This document shows positions 9,197 to 19,194 of a stretch of DNA of 64,000 nt, in pieces. The stretch lies in contig NZ_CP035311.1 in NCBI RefSeq assembly GCF_004114795.1, forward strand, positions 434,001 to 498,000, read 5' to 3'. How positions within the stretch are numbered: the first letter of the stretch is position 1; every line of letters begins with the position of its first letter. A model generated the notes under the pieces. It worked only from the letters and a program-made list of their open reading frames with translations. It did not search any database and was not told the origin of the DNA. The position numbers and the translations under genes are program-made. Source of the DNA: Janthinobacterium sp. 17J80-10. Lineage in GTDB: Bacteria > Pseudomonadota > Gammaproteobacteria > Burkholderiales > Burkholderiaceae_D.

Positions 9197-9219
9197 GGCA
9201 GGCTGCGCCATTCTTCCTC

Positions 9220-11874
9220 TTAACCCATCATGCCGAGCTCGCGCAAACGCTCGATGGCTTGCAGCCGGCTGTTGACACCTAGCTTGGCATAGATGCTCTT
9301 CATGTGGGAATGGATGGTATTGGCGGAAATGAACAAGGCCTGGGCAATTTCCTGGTTCGAACTGCCCCTGGCGATATACAGGACGACTTCCTTTTCCTTT
9401 TTGCTGAACAGCGATGGCAGCAGGTGGGCACGGCCGGCATCTTTATCGACGGCTTCCGGTGCGATATGGCCCAGCAGGGAATGGACGCAGGCAGTGTAAT
9501 CGCTGCCGCGCGCCAGTTTGACCAGCAAGCAGCGCAAGGCGGCGCCGTCATTGATAAACAGCCGCACCAGCCGGGTATGCTCGGCCAATGCCACGGATTG
9601 CTGCAATGCTGCCAGCGCTTCACATGGCTTGCCCAGCGCCTGCAGCGCCGTTGCCTTGAGAATGCCGATTTCGATGACAACTGCCTGGCGCTTGCCCTGT
9701 TCGGCGGCAGGCAGCAGGGCATCAAGCAGGGTCAGTGCCCTTAATGGTTGCCGAGATGCAATGAAGTAACGCGCGAGAACCAGGTATTCGGCTTCGCGGC
9801 CGATGGCCAGCGGCAAATCGAGCGACAGCTGGGCTGCATCGGCCCATTGCCGGGCGACGTCGAGTCGATTCTGGTTCAGGCAGAGATAGCCGAGCGCCGC
9901 CGAAAGCGGCGGCAAATCGACCACGAAGCGGCCTGCATATCGGGCCAGCAATGCTTCGCAATCGACATCGGGTTGCGGTCCGGCGGCGCCAGCCGCCAGC
10001 CGGGTTTGCGCCAGCAGGATGCGGCCCCAGGTATTGACGTACTGCATGCCTACCGCCGTCATTTCCACGCCGCGCAGCAGATACCGCTCCGCCGCAGCCA
10101 GGTCGTTCATCTGGTAAGCCAGCTCGCCCATGCCGATGTACAGCATGCCGCAGGCCGGGTAGTCATGCAGCCCGACCGCCAGCGCTTCGCGCATGGCATT
10201 GTGATACACCTGGCCTGCGGCGACCAGGTTGCCGCGCAACAGATGCAGGCGTGCCAGTCCCAGCACGGCGGTGATCGGCACCAGCGCGTTGTACTTCACC
10301 TGGGCGATGCTGGCATGCTGCGCCAGAAGCGGTTGTGCCTGGTCCAGTTCGCCAATGACGAAGCAGGTCACGCCCAGATAGACTGCCGCCGCCCGATGCA
10401 GGGTACGTTCCGGATGTAGCGAGGATAGCGCGCTATGCAATTGCGCCATTGCGCCGTCGATACTGCCATCATAGGCGAGCCGACAGCCGCGCATCAGCGC
10501 CAGCTGACCCCACATGGCGCGTTCATTGCTGCCGCACGGCGCATGCTCGAATCCGGCGATGCAAGCGGCGACCTTGCGGATATGATGATCCATTGCCACC
10601 AGATCATCCATATAGAAGCTGCCCCAGGCGCACATCATCGACAGCGCCGGACGTTGTGCCAGGAGCGCAGTGGGAAGGCATTGCGCCCAGCGCAGGACGG
10701 TACTGATCTCGCCATGGGAAAAAAGCTGGTTGCCATGCTTTTCCATCAGGTCGGCGGCAAACACAAAATCTTCCGCCTTGATGGCGTAATTGATGGCGTC
10801 GGTTGGCAAGCCGTTTTCGTCGCACCACTGGCTGGCGCGCCGGCACAGCATCCTGGCCAGTTCCGGATCAGTGCCGCGCAGGCGCGACTGCAGCAGCGAC
10901 GTAAAGAGATGATGGTAGCGGTACCACAGGCGCTGGTGATCCAGGCCGACGATGAACATGTTGGCGCGTTCCATCTCGTCGAGCATCAGGCGGCTGTCGG
11001 CACGCCCGGTGACGGCATCGCACAAGGGTGCATTGAAGCGTTCGAGCAGGGATGTCTGCAGCAAGAAGCCTTGCATTTCGTCGGAACGGCTGCGCAGCAC
11101 CTCATCTAGCAGGAAGTCGGTGATATGCCGGTTGTCGCCGGCAAAGTTATCGATGAATCCGGCCTTGTCCGACACCGCATGCAGCGATACTGCCGCCAGC
11201 TGCAAGCCGACGATCCAGCCTTCGGTGCGCTGTGCCAGTGTGTCGACCTGTTGTTGCGGCAAGTCCAGCTGCATCAGGTCATTGCAGAAAATTCCGACTT
11301 CTTCTGGCGTGAAACGCAGATCGCTTGCGCGGTATTCCATTACCTGACGCAGTCCGCGCAGACGCGCCAGCGGGAAGGGCGGATCGCAGCGGCCGGCGAC
11401 GATGAGTTGCAACTGCGGCGGATGGTTCTCCACCAGGAAGGCGAGCGCTTCATGGACCGCGACGTCACTAACCAGGTGCAGGTCGTCGAGCATGAGGCAC
11501 AGGCGTCCCTGCAGATTGCACAGCTGGTTGACCAGCGAGCGCATCATTTCGCCGATCGAGGGCAAGGGAGCGTTGCCCAGCATGCCGGTGATGGTGGCGC
11601 CAAAGTCGGGATGCCGGGCCTGAATCGCCGTAATGAAGTGCATCAGGAATCGCAGCGGATCGTTGTCGCCACCATCGAGCGACAGCCAGGCGACCGGCGC
11701 AGGCATCTCTGTTGCCCACGCCGTGAGCAAGGTGGTCTTGCCATAACCGGCAGGCGCACACACCAGAATCAAGCGTGGCGCATCTTGCGGCCGCATCAGG
11801 CGTGCACGCGGCACGATCCGCATCGGCGTAGCAGGAATCACCAGTTTGGTGCTGAGAATATAATCGGTCGACAC
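9220..11874 (-). CDS. MalT-like large ATP-binding LuxR-family transcriptional regulator (LAL)
   Basis: An 884-residue cytoplasmic regulator. Residues 41-48 (PAGYGKTT) form a Walker A site and LMLDDLH a Walker B-like strand of the STAND NTPase. A long TPR-like helical region spans about 350-800. The final 65 residues are a LuxR helix-turn-helix containing EVVLYIARGSSNQEIAQAL and NTIHSHMKSIYAKLGV. Such proteins are activators switched by a small ligand and ATP, as MalT is by maltotriose. The start is GTG with no clear ribosome site. Likely targets are adjacent (wall-hydrolase or lipid genes), but nothing in the sequence fixes this. Confidence 0.88.
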   Translation of the reverse strand: MSTDYILSTKLVIPATPMRIVPRARLMRPQDAPRLILVCAPAGYGKTTLLTAWATEMPAPVAWLSLDGGDNDPLRFLMHFITAIQARHPDFGATITGMLGNAPLPSIGEMMRSLVNQLCNLQGRLCLMLDDLHLVSDVAVHEALAFLVENHPPQLQLIVAGRCDPPFPLARLRGLRQVMEYRASDLRFTPEEVGIFCNDLMQLDLPQQQVDTLAQRTEGWIVGLQLAAVSLHAVSDKAGFIDNFAGDNRHITDFLLDEVLRSRSDEMQGFLLQTSLLERFNAPLCDAVTGRADSRLMLDEMERANMFIVGLDHQRLWYRYHHLFTSLLQSRLRGTDPELARMLCRRASQWCDENGLPTDAINYAIKAEDFVFAADLMEKHGNQLFSHGEISTVLRWAQCLPTALLAQRPALSMMCAWGSFYMDDLVAMDHHIRKVAACIAGFEHAPCGSNERAMWGQLALMRGCRLAYDGSIDGAMAQLHSALSSLHPERTLHRAAAVYLGVTCFVIGELDQAQPLLAQHASIAQVKYNALVPITAVLGLARLHLLRGNLVAAGQVYHNAMREALAVGLHDYPACGMLYIGMGELAYQMNDLAAAERYLLRGVEMTAVGMQYVNTWGRILLAQTRLAAGAAGPQPDVDCEALLARYAGRFVVDLPPLSAALGYLCLNQNRLDVARQWADAAQLSLDLPLAIGREAEYLVLARYFIASRQPLRALTLLDALLPAAEQGKRQAVVIEIGILKATALQALGKPCEALAALQQSVALAEHTRLVRLFINDGAALRCLLVKLARGSDYTACVHSLLGHIAPEAVDKDAGRAHLLPSLFSKKEKEVVLYIARGSSNQEIAQALFISANTIHSHMKSIYAKLGVNSRLQAIERLRELGMMG

Positions 11875-12258
11875 GGCCTAACTGCTCAATAAGATTGAAC
11901 CAAGCTCGAGGGCTAACCCACTTCCAGCCTTAGCGAGTCCGGAAGCACGGCGCCTTGTTCTTGCAATGAAGAACAAATGACATTGCGGGAAAACGTCTCC
12001 TGTATTTTGCTATTATTATTTTTGTAATAGTAACAATGCTTTTGGGAATTGACTACTATCGTTCGATAAATATTCATTTGGGGAAATTTTCCATGTCCTG
12101 GACCGGCAGGCTTTTTTGCGCATCTCTGCCATGTTATTTTTGCATTTAGTATCAAAATTCGATACTTTCCATGTCAATTGCCAATGCTTTGCATGGCATG
12201 GTTTCACTTGTTAATCCATTGCGGCATGATGCCTCGACTTCGACCAAGGAGAACCATC
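11875..12258. other. Divergent intergenic region, AT-rich
   Basis: 384 bases between the LuxR-type regulator and the ceramidase-like gene hold no credible gene. The middle is much more AT-rich than its surroundings. CTATTA (12010-12015) and TAATAG (12025-12030) form a small inverted repeat. The region should hold both promoters, but no convincing -35/-10 pair was found. Confidence 0.4.
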
Positions 12259-13071
12259 ATGCATACTCTGCGTCACTACCTGCGGCTTTTCAGCACGACC
12301 TTCATCACCCTGCTTTTGGCGGGCATCGCGCTCGCTTACGGCCCGGTAGCCCAACTGACGAACTACCACGACTTTGCCGACCAGCACACCCTGTTCGGCA
12401 TCGCTCATGGTGCCGACGTCCTATCGAATCTCGGCTTTGCCCTGGTTGCCTTGTGGGGCTGGCGGCGTCTGGCGCCGGCGCGCAAGCATCCCGGCATCGC
12501 CGCAGGCTGGGCGGGCTACGCACTGTTCCTGGCCGGCCTCCTGCTGACCGCGTTCGGCTCGACCTGGTACCACCTCGACCCCGACAATGCGCGCCTGGTC
12601 TGGGACCGCCTGCCCATCACGCTCGCCTGTGGCGGCTTGCTCGCCGGGGTGTGGGGCGATGCGCGCCAGCGCAGCAGCGCTGCACTGGCTGCCGGGCTGG
12701 CGCTTGCCGGCATGGCCAGCGTGGCCTGGTGGTATTTCACCGAGCTGGCCGGCAGCGGCGACCTGCGTGCTTACCTGCTGCTGCAAATCCTGCCGATCCT
12801 GCTGATTCCCCTGTTGCAGTGGATACACGGTACGCCGCCAGCCGAACGTTGGGCGTTTGCAGGCGCACTGTTACTATATGTTTTTGCCAAGTTTGCCGAG
12901 ATGAACGACCACCAGATTGCGGCGGTGCTGGGCGCGCTTACCGGCCATACCCTGAAGCACTTGCTGGCCACGGCGGCAGCGGCACTGGTGGTGGCGAGCC
13001 TGGTGCAGCGGGTGCGCGCGCCGCTGGAACACAATAAACCGGTTGCGTCGACTTCCGGACAATTTCAATAA
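12259..13071 (+). CDS. Ceramidase-like multi-pass membrane hydrolase (CREST superfamily)
   Basis: A 270-residue inner-membrane protein with about seven hydrophobic segments. The signature STWYHLDPDNARLVWDRLP near residue 95-115 (Ser, Tyr-His and Asp as zinc/catalytic residues) and the C-terminal HTLKHLL match the alkaline ceramidase/CREST family of metal-dependent lipid amidases. The ATG at 12259 follows AAGGAGAACCATC, a near-perfect ribosome site, and gives the N-terminus next to the first membrane helix; an earlier in-frame ATG lacks this. Two phospholipid acyltransferase fusions follow, the first only 19 bases downstream, so a lipid-remodelling role is likely. The substrate (ceramide or another lipid amide) is unknown. 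Confidence 0.72.
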   Translation: MHTLRHYLRLFSTTFITLLLAGIALAYGPVAQLTNYHDFADQHTLFGIAHGADVLSNLGFALVALWGWRRLAPARKHPGIAAGWAGYALFLAGLLLTAFGSTWYHLDPDNARLVWDRLPITLACGGLLAGVWGDARQRSSAALAAGLALAGMASVAWWYFTELAGSGDLRAYLLLQILPILLIPLLQWIHGTPPAERWAFAGALLLYVFAKFAEMNDHQIAAVLGALTGHTLKHLLATAAAALVVASLVQRVRAPLEHNKPVASTSGQFQ

Positions 13072-13090
13072 AAAGAATCAGGGAGTAGTC

Positions 13091-15268
13091 ATGCTGAAAA
13101 CCCTCTTGCGCATCGCCCTCAAGGCATTGTTTCGCGTCCGCGTCACCGGTGACAGGAGCACGTTCCTGAATCCGCGCACCCTGATCGTCGCCAACCACGA
13201 ATCCTTCCTCGACGGCTTGCTGCTCGGCCTGTTCATGCCGGTGGAAGCGACCTTTGTCGTGCATACGCAGATCGCCAGCCGCCCGCTGTTCCGCTTCCTG
13301 CTGCGCTTCGTGCCGCACCTCGCGGTCGATTCCGCCAGCCCGCTGGCCATGAAAGTCATCGTCAAGCTGGTTGAAACCGGGCGGCCGGTCGTGATCTTCC
13401 CGGAAGGCCGCATTACCAATACCGGCTCGCTCATGAAAGTCTATGACGGCGCTGCCTTCGTCGCCGCCAAGACCGGCGCCACTATTGTCCCGGTGCGCAT
13501 CGATGGCGCCGCGCGCAGCTACTTCGGGCGCCTGGCCGGCGTGTATCCGCGCAAGGCTTTCCCGCAAGTCAGCATTGCCATCCAGCCGCGCCGCACCATT
13601 CCCATGCCCGATCTGCCCTCGGCCAAGCTGCGCCGCCGCCGCGCCGGCGAACTGCTGCGCCAGATCCTGCTCGACATGCTGGTGGCCACACGTCCCCAGA
13701 AAACGCTGTTCGATGCCTTCCTCGATGCGAAAAAAACCTTCGGCGCGAACTACAAGCTGGTCGAGGATATCCGCCTGGTGGAAGAATCCTACGGCTCGCT
13801 GCTGAAGATGGCGCTCGGCATCAGCCGCATCATGTCGCGCCTGACCGCCCCCGGAGAAGTGGTCGGCGTGCTGACGCCGAATGCCGCGCCCACGCTCGGC
13901 CTGGTGCTGGCGCTGTCGGCGGGCACGCGCGTGCCCGCCATGCTCAACTATACTGCCGGCGCCGATGGACTCAAGGCTGCCTGCACCGCCGCCGGGATCA
14001 AGACCATCATCACCTCGCGCGCCTTCCTGGAAAAAGCCCGCCTGACCCAGCTGGTGACGCAACTGCCGGGCATCACGGTGCATTACCTGGAAGACCTGAA
14101 GGCGCAGTTCGGCTTCGGCGACAAGCTGTGGGTCGTGTGGCACCTGTTGTTCCCGCGCAGCGCGGCGCTGCCGCAGCAGCCTGACGATCCGGCCATCGTA
14201 TTGTTTACCTCCGGCTCCGAAGGCAAGCCCAAGGGCGTGGTGCATTCGCACAATTCGATGCTCTCCAACGTCGCCCAGGTGCGCGCGGTGGCGGACTTCA
14301 CCCCGCTCGACAAGTTCATGATGGCGCTGCCGCTGTTCCATTCCTTTGGCCTGACCTGCGGCGTGCTGCTGCCGCTGGTGTCCGGCTGCAAGGTCTTTTT
14401 GTACCCCAGCCCCCTGCATTACCGCATCATCCCGGAAATCGTCTACGACCGCGATTGCACGGTGCTGTTCGGCACTTCCACTTTCCTGGCCAATTACGGC
14501 AAGTTCGCCCATCCCTACGACTTCGGCCGCCTGCGCTACGTCGTGGCCGGCGCCGAGAAGCTGTCCGACGATGTGCGCAAGCTGTGGATCGAGAAGTTTG
14601 GCATCCGCATCCTTGAAGGCTATGGCGTCACCGAATGCGCCCCGGTGGTGGCGGTCAACGTGCCGATGGCGTGCCGCATCGGCAGCGTCGGCCAGTTCCT
14701 GCCCGGCATGGAATATGAGTTCGAGCCTGTGCCTGGCATCGACAATGGCGGCGCACTGCACGTCAAGGGGCCGAACGTGATGAAGGGTTACTTCCTGTTC
14801 GACAAACCCGGCGTCATCCAGCCGCCGCAATCCATCGGCGCCGGCTGGTATTCGACTGGCGACATCGTCGCGCGCGACGAGGATGGCTTCGTGCATATCC
14901 GCGGGCGCTTAAAGCGCTTCGCCAAGATCGCCGGCGAAATGGTGTCGCTGGAAGTCGTCGAGAAAATCGCCAATGCGGCCGCGCCCGGCCATGCCCACGC
15001 CGCCTCGACCCGGCCGGACGCCGCCAAGGGCGAGGCGCTGGTGCTGCTGACCACGCTCGCAGGACTTCGCCGCGACCAGCTTGTGGCAGCTGCCAAGGCC
15101 CTCGGCGCACCCGAACTGGCCGTGCCGCGGGTGATCCACCACATCGATGCGATTCCTTTGCTGGGTTCCGGCAAGACCGATTACGTCACCCTGAAGCGCA
15201 TGGCTGAGGAAACCGCCAGCACGGCCGCGAGCGCCGCCGATGCCGATGCGGAAGCTGACGCCGCCTGA
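13091..15268 (+). CDS. PlsC acyltransferase fused to acyl-ACP/acyl-CoA synthetase (Aas-like)
   Basis: A 725-residue bifunctional enzyme. Residues about 20-200 are a PlsC-type acyltransferase with the catalytic NHESFLD (His36, Asp41) and FPEGR. From about 230 an AMP-forming ligase follows, with the P-loop LFTSGSEGKPKG near 371, GYGVTECAP and YSTGD. The layout matches E. coli Aas, which activates a fatty acid on an ACP and re-acylates lysophospholipid. The ATG at 13091 has AGGGAG before it; an upstream ATG would overlap the ceramidase-like gene. The LplT-PlsC gene follows after 36 bases, making the Aas assignment stronger. Confidence 0.88.
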   Translation: MLKTLLRIALKALFRVRVTGDRSTFLNPRTLIVANHESFLDGLLLGLFMPVEATFVVHTQIASRPLFRFLLRFVPHLAVDSASPLAMKVIVKLVETGRPVVIFPEGRITNTGSLMKVYDGAAFVAAKTGATIVPVRIDGAARSYFGRLAGVYPRKAFPQVSIAIQPRRTIPMPDLPSAKLRRRRAGELLRQILLDMLVATRPQKTLFDAFLDAKKTFGANYKLVEDIRLVEESYGSLLKMALGISRIMSRLTAPGEVVGVLTPNAAPTLGLVLALSAGTRVPAMLNYTAGADGLKAACTAAGIKTIITSRAFLEKARLTQLVTQLPGITVHYLEDLKAQFGFGDKLWVVWHLLFPRSAALPQQPDDPAIVLFTSGSEGKPKGVVHSHNSMLSNVAQVRAVADFTPLDKFMMALPLFHSFGLTCGVLLPLVSGCKVFLYPSPLHYRIIPEIVYDRDCTVLFGTSTFLANYGKFAHPYDFGRLRYVVAGAEKLSDDVRKLWIEKFGIRILEGYGVTECAPVVAVNVPMACRIGSVGQFLPGMEYEFEPVPGIDNGGALHVKGPNVMKGYFLFDKPGVIQPPQSIGAGWYSTGDIVARDEDGFVHIRGRLKRFAKIAGEMVSLEVVEKIANAAAPGHAHAASTRPDAAKGEALVLLTTLAGLRRDQLVAAAKALGAPELAVPRVIHHIDAIPLLGSGKTDYVTLKRMAEETASTAASAADADAEADAA

Positions 15269-15304
15269 ACCAGAACCTCCTGACCAGACTTCCACGGACC
15301 CCCT

Positions 15305-17182
15305 ATGAGTTCGCAATTTTCACTTCTCAAGACTCGCCGCTTCGGGCCGTTTTTCGGCACGCAATTTCTCGGCGCGTTCAACGACAATCTTTTCAAGAAT
15401 GCGCTGGTGGTGCTGCTGACTTTCCAGGCGGCGCAGTGGACCACCTTGAAACCCGAGTTGCTGGCCAACCTGGCAGCCGGGATTTTTATCCTGCCATTCT
15501 TCCTGTTCTCCGCCACCGCCGGGCAGCTCGCCGACAAGTTCGACAAGGCCATGCTGGCGCGCCAGGTGAAGTTGCTGGAAATCGGCATCACGGTGTTGGT
15601 CGGCATCGGTTTCTGGCTGCACAGCCTGACAGTGTTGCTGGCCTGCCTGTTCCTGCTCGGCGTGCATTCCACGCTGTTCGGCCCGGTGAAATACGCGATC
15701 CTGCCGCAGCATCTCCATGAAGATGAACTGGTCGGCGGCAATGCCTTGATCGAAGCCGGTACCTTTGTCGCCATCCTGGTCGGTACCCTCATGGGCGGCC
15801 TCCTGGCCGGCATGGAAGGCGGCGCCGTATGGATCACGGCAGGCTGCCTGCTGGTGGCAGTCGCCGGCTATGTCGTCTGCCGCGGCGTGCCGCCCGCGCC
15901 GGCGCCCGAGCCGCAGCTGCGCATGAACCCCAATCCCTTTACCGAGACCTGGCGCAATATCGGCTTTGCGCGGGAAAACCGCACGGTCTTTCTTTCCATA
16001 CTCGGCATTTCCTGGTTCTGGCTGTACGGTGCCTTGTTGCTGGCGCAGTTCCCGGCGTACGCCAAGAATGTCCTGGGCGGCAACGAGACCAGCGTGACGC
16101 TGCTGCTCGCGACCTTCACTTTAGGGATCGGCATCGGCTCGCTGCTGTGCGAGCGCCTGTCGGCCAAGCAGGTGGAAATTGGCCTGGTGCCCTTCGGCTC
16201 GATTGGCTTGACCATCTTCGGCCTCGACCTGGCATTCGCCTCGCCGGCCAGCGTGCCCGCCGCGCCGCTGGCGCTTATGCCGCTGCTGCAGGCGCCGGGT
16301 ACATTGCATGTGCTGTTCGACCTGTTTGCCCTTGGCCTTTTCGGCGGCTTCTTCATCGTGCCGCTGTATGCGCTGGTGCAGCTGCGCTCAAGCCCGGGCC
16401 ACCGCGCGCGCATCATCGCCGCCAACAACATCATGAATGCCTTGTTCATGGTGGTCGGCGCCGGCGCGGCCGCAGGTCTTCTGTCGACTGGCCTCAGCAT
16501 TCCCGCGCTGTTCGGCGTGGCGGCGCTGTGCAACGCGGCGGTGGCGTTCTACATCTATGGCCTGGTGCCGGAATTCCTGCTGCGCTTCATCGTCTGGCTC
16601 CTGGTGCATACCGTGTATCGCCTGGAGAAAAAAGACGTGGAACGGATCCCAGACGAGGGCGCGGCGCTGCTCATTTGCAACCACGTCAGCTTTGTCGATG
16701 CCCTGGTCATCACGGCGGCCTGTCATCGTCCGATCCGCTTCGTCACGGACTACCGGCTGTTTCGCGTGCCGATTCTGTCCTTCGTGTTGCGCTCCGGCAG
16801 GGCGATCCCGATTGCCCCGGCCAAGGAAGATCCCGTCTTGATGGAGCAAGCTTTTGATGCGGTAGCCGCAGCGCTGGCCGAAGGGGAACTGGTATGCATT
16901 TTCCCGGAAGGCGGGATTACCTTCGATGGCGAGCTCTTGCCATTCCGTCCCGGGATCACGCGCATTCTCGAGCGCAATCCAGTGCCGGTAGTGCCGCTGG
17001 CGCTGCGTGGATTGTGGGGAAGTATTTTCTCGCGGCAGGGTGGCAAGGCACTCAGCCAGCCTTGGAAGGCACGGCCATTCCGCAAGATTGCCATCGCCGC
17101 TGGCGATCCGGTAGCGCCGCAAGCAGCGGAACCGCAGGCGCTGCGCGATGAAGTCCTGCAGTTGCGCGGCGCCTGGCGATAG
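15305..17182 (+). CDS. LplT-like MFS lysophospholipid flippase fused to PlsC acyltransferase
   Basis: A 625-residue inner-membrane protein. Residues about 1-425 form an MFS transporter beginning with FGTQFLGAFNDNLFKNAL, the hallmark of the LplT lysophospholipid transporters. Residues about 435-625 are a second PlsC domain, with NHVSFVD (His460, Asp465) and FPEGG. In E. coli LplT flips lysophosphatidylethanolamine inward for Aas; here the transporter carries its own acyltransferase and an Aas-like gene is next door. Some bacteria fuse all three modules, so this two-gene split with duplicated PlsC is a variant layout. Start ATG follows the preceding gene closely. Confidence 0.88.
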   Translation: MSSQFSLLKTRRFGPFFGTQFLGAFNDNLFKNALVVLLTFQAAQWTTLKPELLANLAAGIFILPFFLFSATAGQLADKFDKAMLARQVKLLEIGITVLVGIGFWLHSLTVLLACLFLLGVHSTLFGPVKYAILPQHLHEDELVGGNALIEAGTFVAILVGTLMGGLLAGMEGGAVWITAGCLLVAVAGYVVCRGVPPAPAPEPQLRMNPNPFTETWRNIGFARENRTVFLSILGISWFWLYGALLLAQFPAYAKNVLGGNETSVTLLLATFTLGIGIGSLLCERLSAKQVEIGLVPFGSIGLTIFGLDLAFASPASVPAAPLALMPLLQAPGTLHVLFDLFALGLFGGFFIVPLYALVQLRSSPGHRARIIAANNIMNALFMVVGAGAAAGLLSTGLSIPALFGVAALCNAAVAFYIYGLVPEFLLRFIVWLLVHTVYRLEKKDVERIPDEGAALLICNHVSFVDALVITAACHRPIRFVTDYRLFRVPILSFVLRSGRAIPIAPAKEDPVLMEQAFDAVAAALAEGELVCIFPEGGITFDGELLPFRPGITRILERNPVPVVPLALRGLWGSIFSRQGGKALSQPWKARPFRKIAIAAGDPVAPQAAEPQALRDEVLQLRGAWR

Positions 17183-17194
17183 TGGCGATGCCGG

Positions 17195-17446
17195 TTAGTT
17201 GTCCTGGCGGATTTCGTAGGTGACTTCTTCGCTTTCCACCAGGTCCAGCACGTCGTTGAGGAAAGTGTCGTCGTCGGTGCTGGTCCAGGTATCTTCCGGA
17301 TCGGCGGCAAACAGCGGTTCAAACGTCAGGTCCAGGAATTGATTGTTGGGAAGTTTGATGACATCCACGCCGGTGGAAGTCTTGACCAGCTCCCAGTCGT
17401 CGGGGATGGACATTTCAAGCTTCATGGTGACGGCAAGTTTTTTCAT
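17195..17446 (-). CDS. Small conserved-looking protein of unknown function
   Basis: An 83-residue acidic protein starting MKKLAVTMKLEM and ending in a run rich in Asp and Glu. No known domain is recognised, and no signal peptide or membrane segment is seen. The ATG at 17446 has AGAAAG about 8 bases upstream; a TTG at 17530 would add 28 residues, and an ATG seven codons in is also possible. It is convergent with the LplT-PlsC gene, with stops 12 bases apart. Codon use resembles its neighbours, so it is probably a real gene. Confidence 0.55.
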   Translation of the reverse strand: MKKLAVTMKLEMSIPDDWELVKTSTGVDVIKLPNNQFLDLTFEPLFAADPEDTWTSTDDDTFLNDVLDLVESEEVTYEIRQDN

Positions 17447-17607
17447 TTCAGGGCTTTCTATGGAGAGCTTGATGGGAAGGCTGGCGATGTTATCAGACTT
17501 CGGGCTCAGACCCACAAACGCTACAACCAAAAGGATTCGTCTTCAATAAGACGCTGGGCAAACTCTTTGGTTGAAAAACCCGTGATCGGCTTGGCTGAGC
17601 GCTGCGC

Positions 17608-18993
17608 TCAGGCCGGCTTGATGTTCTGGTTCATCTGGAAGAAGTTGGTCGGGTCATATTTTTTCTTGATCTCCACGAGTCGGTCATACGCCGCGCCGTA
17701 GGCGAACGCGATGCGGTCGGCTTCGTCCTGGGTGAGGAAGTTGATGTACGCGCCGCTGCTGGCGAACGGCTTTGACTTGCCGAAGAACTCGCGTGCCCAG
17801 GCGATGACGCGCTCGTCCTCGGCAGGCGACTCCCAGCGTCCGTGCACGTTCATGACGTAATTGGCTTCCCGGCTTGAGTAAGCCATTGCTCCGGGCGCTA
17901 TGCGTGTCGTCTGGCCACCGATCGTGCCGATGAAGATCTCGCATTGCGGCGATGGCAGCTTGGCGGCGTAGTCGAGGATGACGGCGATCGCATCATCACT
18001 GAGCTGCGAGAAGTTATGCGACTTCCAGTAGTTTCGCGCACCTGGCGTCAGGAGCGGATCGAAGGTCTGCTGCCAGGCGCAGTACGGCTGCACGCCGACG
18101 TGCTCGCCGTGCGCCGTGCCGAACCCGCGCAGCGGCGCGATCAGCTTCATGCCTTCAGCGGGATCCCCCACATAGCACAGTGCGAGCGCGATAATTTCTT
18201 TGCCGTGAACGTCCTCGGGCAGGAAAGGCAGCGGGGGCGCCTTGCGGGTGACCATCCAGACGTTAAGCTCGTCCGGCATCGTCTCGGTGAAACGGGCGAA
18301 CTGCGTGAGCACGGACCTGGCCTGGTCGAACGGGAAGACGATGAGCCCGCTCAGCACGTCCGGCCCGACGGGATGGAGCTGGAACTGGAAGTTGGTGACA
18401 ATGCCGAAATTCCCGCCGCCACCACGCAGCCCCCAGAACAGGTCGGCGTTTTCCGTTTCGCTGGCGTGCACCTGCCTGCCATCCGCGGTAACGACATTGG
18501 CGGAGAGCAGGTTGTCGACGGTCATGCCGTACTTCCGGCTCAGCCAGCCGAAGCCGCCTCCGAGCGTCAGGCCGGCTACGCCCGTGGTCGAGTTGATGCC
18601 CAGCGGCGTGGCGAGGCCGTGCGCCTGTGCGGCCTTGTCGAAATCGGCGAGGGTGCAACCGGGCTCGACGCTCGCCCGGCGGGTGCTCGGATCCACCTGG
18701 ACATTCTTCATCAATGAGAGGTCGATCATGAGGCCGCCGTCGCAGACGGCATTGCCGGCGATATTGTGCCCGCCCCCGCGGATCGAGACCAGGAGCTTGT
18801 GCTTGCGCGCGAACGCGACGGCCAGGACGATATCGTCTGGAGAGGTGCAGCGGGCGATCAGCGCGGGCCTGCGGTCGATCATGGCGTTCCAGATCTGGCG
18901 CGCCTTGTCGTAGGCCGCGTTGCCAGGAAGAAGTGCCTCGCCCCGAAATTGCGCTGTGAATGCGTCGATGTCTGCTTTTTGTAGCTGAGCCAT
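17608..18993 (-). CDS. FAD-linked oxidoreductase of the PCMH/berberine-bridge family
   Basis: A 461-residue oxidase. The N-terminal FAD-binding PCMH domain (about 35-210) has SIRGGGHNIAGNA, whose His is the usual site of covalent 8-alpha FAD attachment, and the GLTLGGGFGWLSRKYG motif. At the position of the second covalent Cys in berberine-bridge enzymes the sequence reads GVAGL, so attachment is probably single. The C-terminal BBE segment ends in YDPTNFFQMNQNI, typical of the family. GGAGG lies 6 bases before the ATG. Substrates of bacterial members are often sugars or phenolics; none can be assigned. It stands alone. Confidence 0.85.
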   Translation of the reverse strand: MAQLQKADIDAFTAQFRGEALLPGNAAYDKARQIWNAMIDRRPALIARCTSPDDIVLAVAFARKHKLLVSIRGGGHNIAGNAVCDGGLMIDLSLMKNVQVDPSTRRASVEPGCTLADFDKAAQAHGLATPLGINSTTGVAGLTLGGGFGWLSRKYGMTVDNLLSANVVTADGRQVHASETENADLFWGLRGGGGNFGIVTNFQFQLHPVGPDVLSGLIVFPFDQARSVLTQFARFTETMPDELNVWMVTRKAPPLPFLPEDVHGKEIIALALCYVGDPAEGMKLIAPLRGFGTAHGEHVGVQPYCAWQQTFDPLLTPGARNYWKSHNFSQLSDDAIAVILDYAAKLPSPQCEIFIGTIGGQTTRIAPGAMAYSSREANYVMNVHGRWESPAEDERVIAWAREFFGKSKPFASSGAYINFLTQDEADRIAFAYGAAYDRLVEIKKKYDPTNFFQMNQNIKPA

Positions 18994-19194
18994 GCTTGCC
19001 TCCTTTGTCTGCGTCTAACAGGCAATTGAACGGACACGGCGTCCAATGAACGCAGTAAATAGCAGGGTGATAAGCAAAGAGATTCGATTCTCTGCAAGCT
19101 GGCCCAGTTCCAAGGTTGGCAGCTGCTTGTTTGACTTGATCGACTACAGGCGTTGCATCCTGGGGCTTTTGCACAACCGCATTTAAAAACGCGC

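Noticed and set aside
12938-14896. Long minus-strand frame opposite the PlsC-synthetase gene (652 codons)
   Set aside because: Gly-, His- and Gln-rich translation with no known domain; shadow of a strongly recognised gene.
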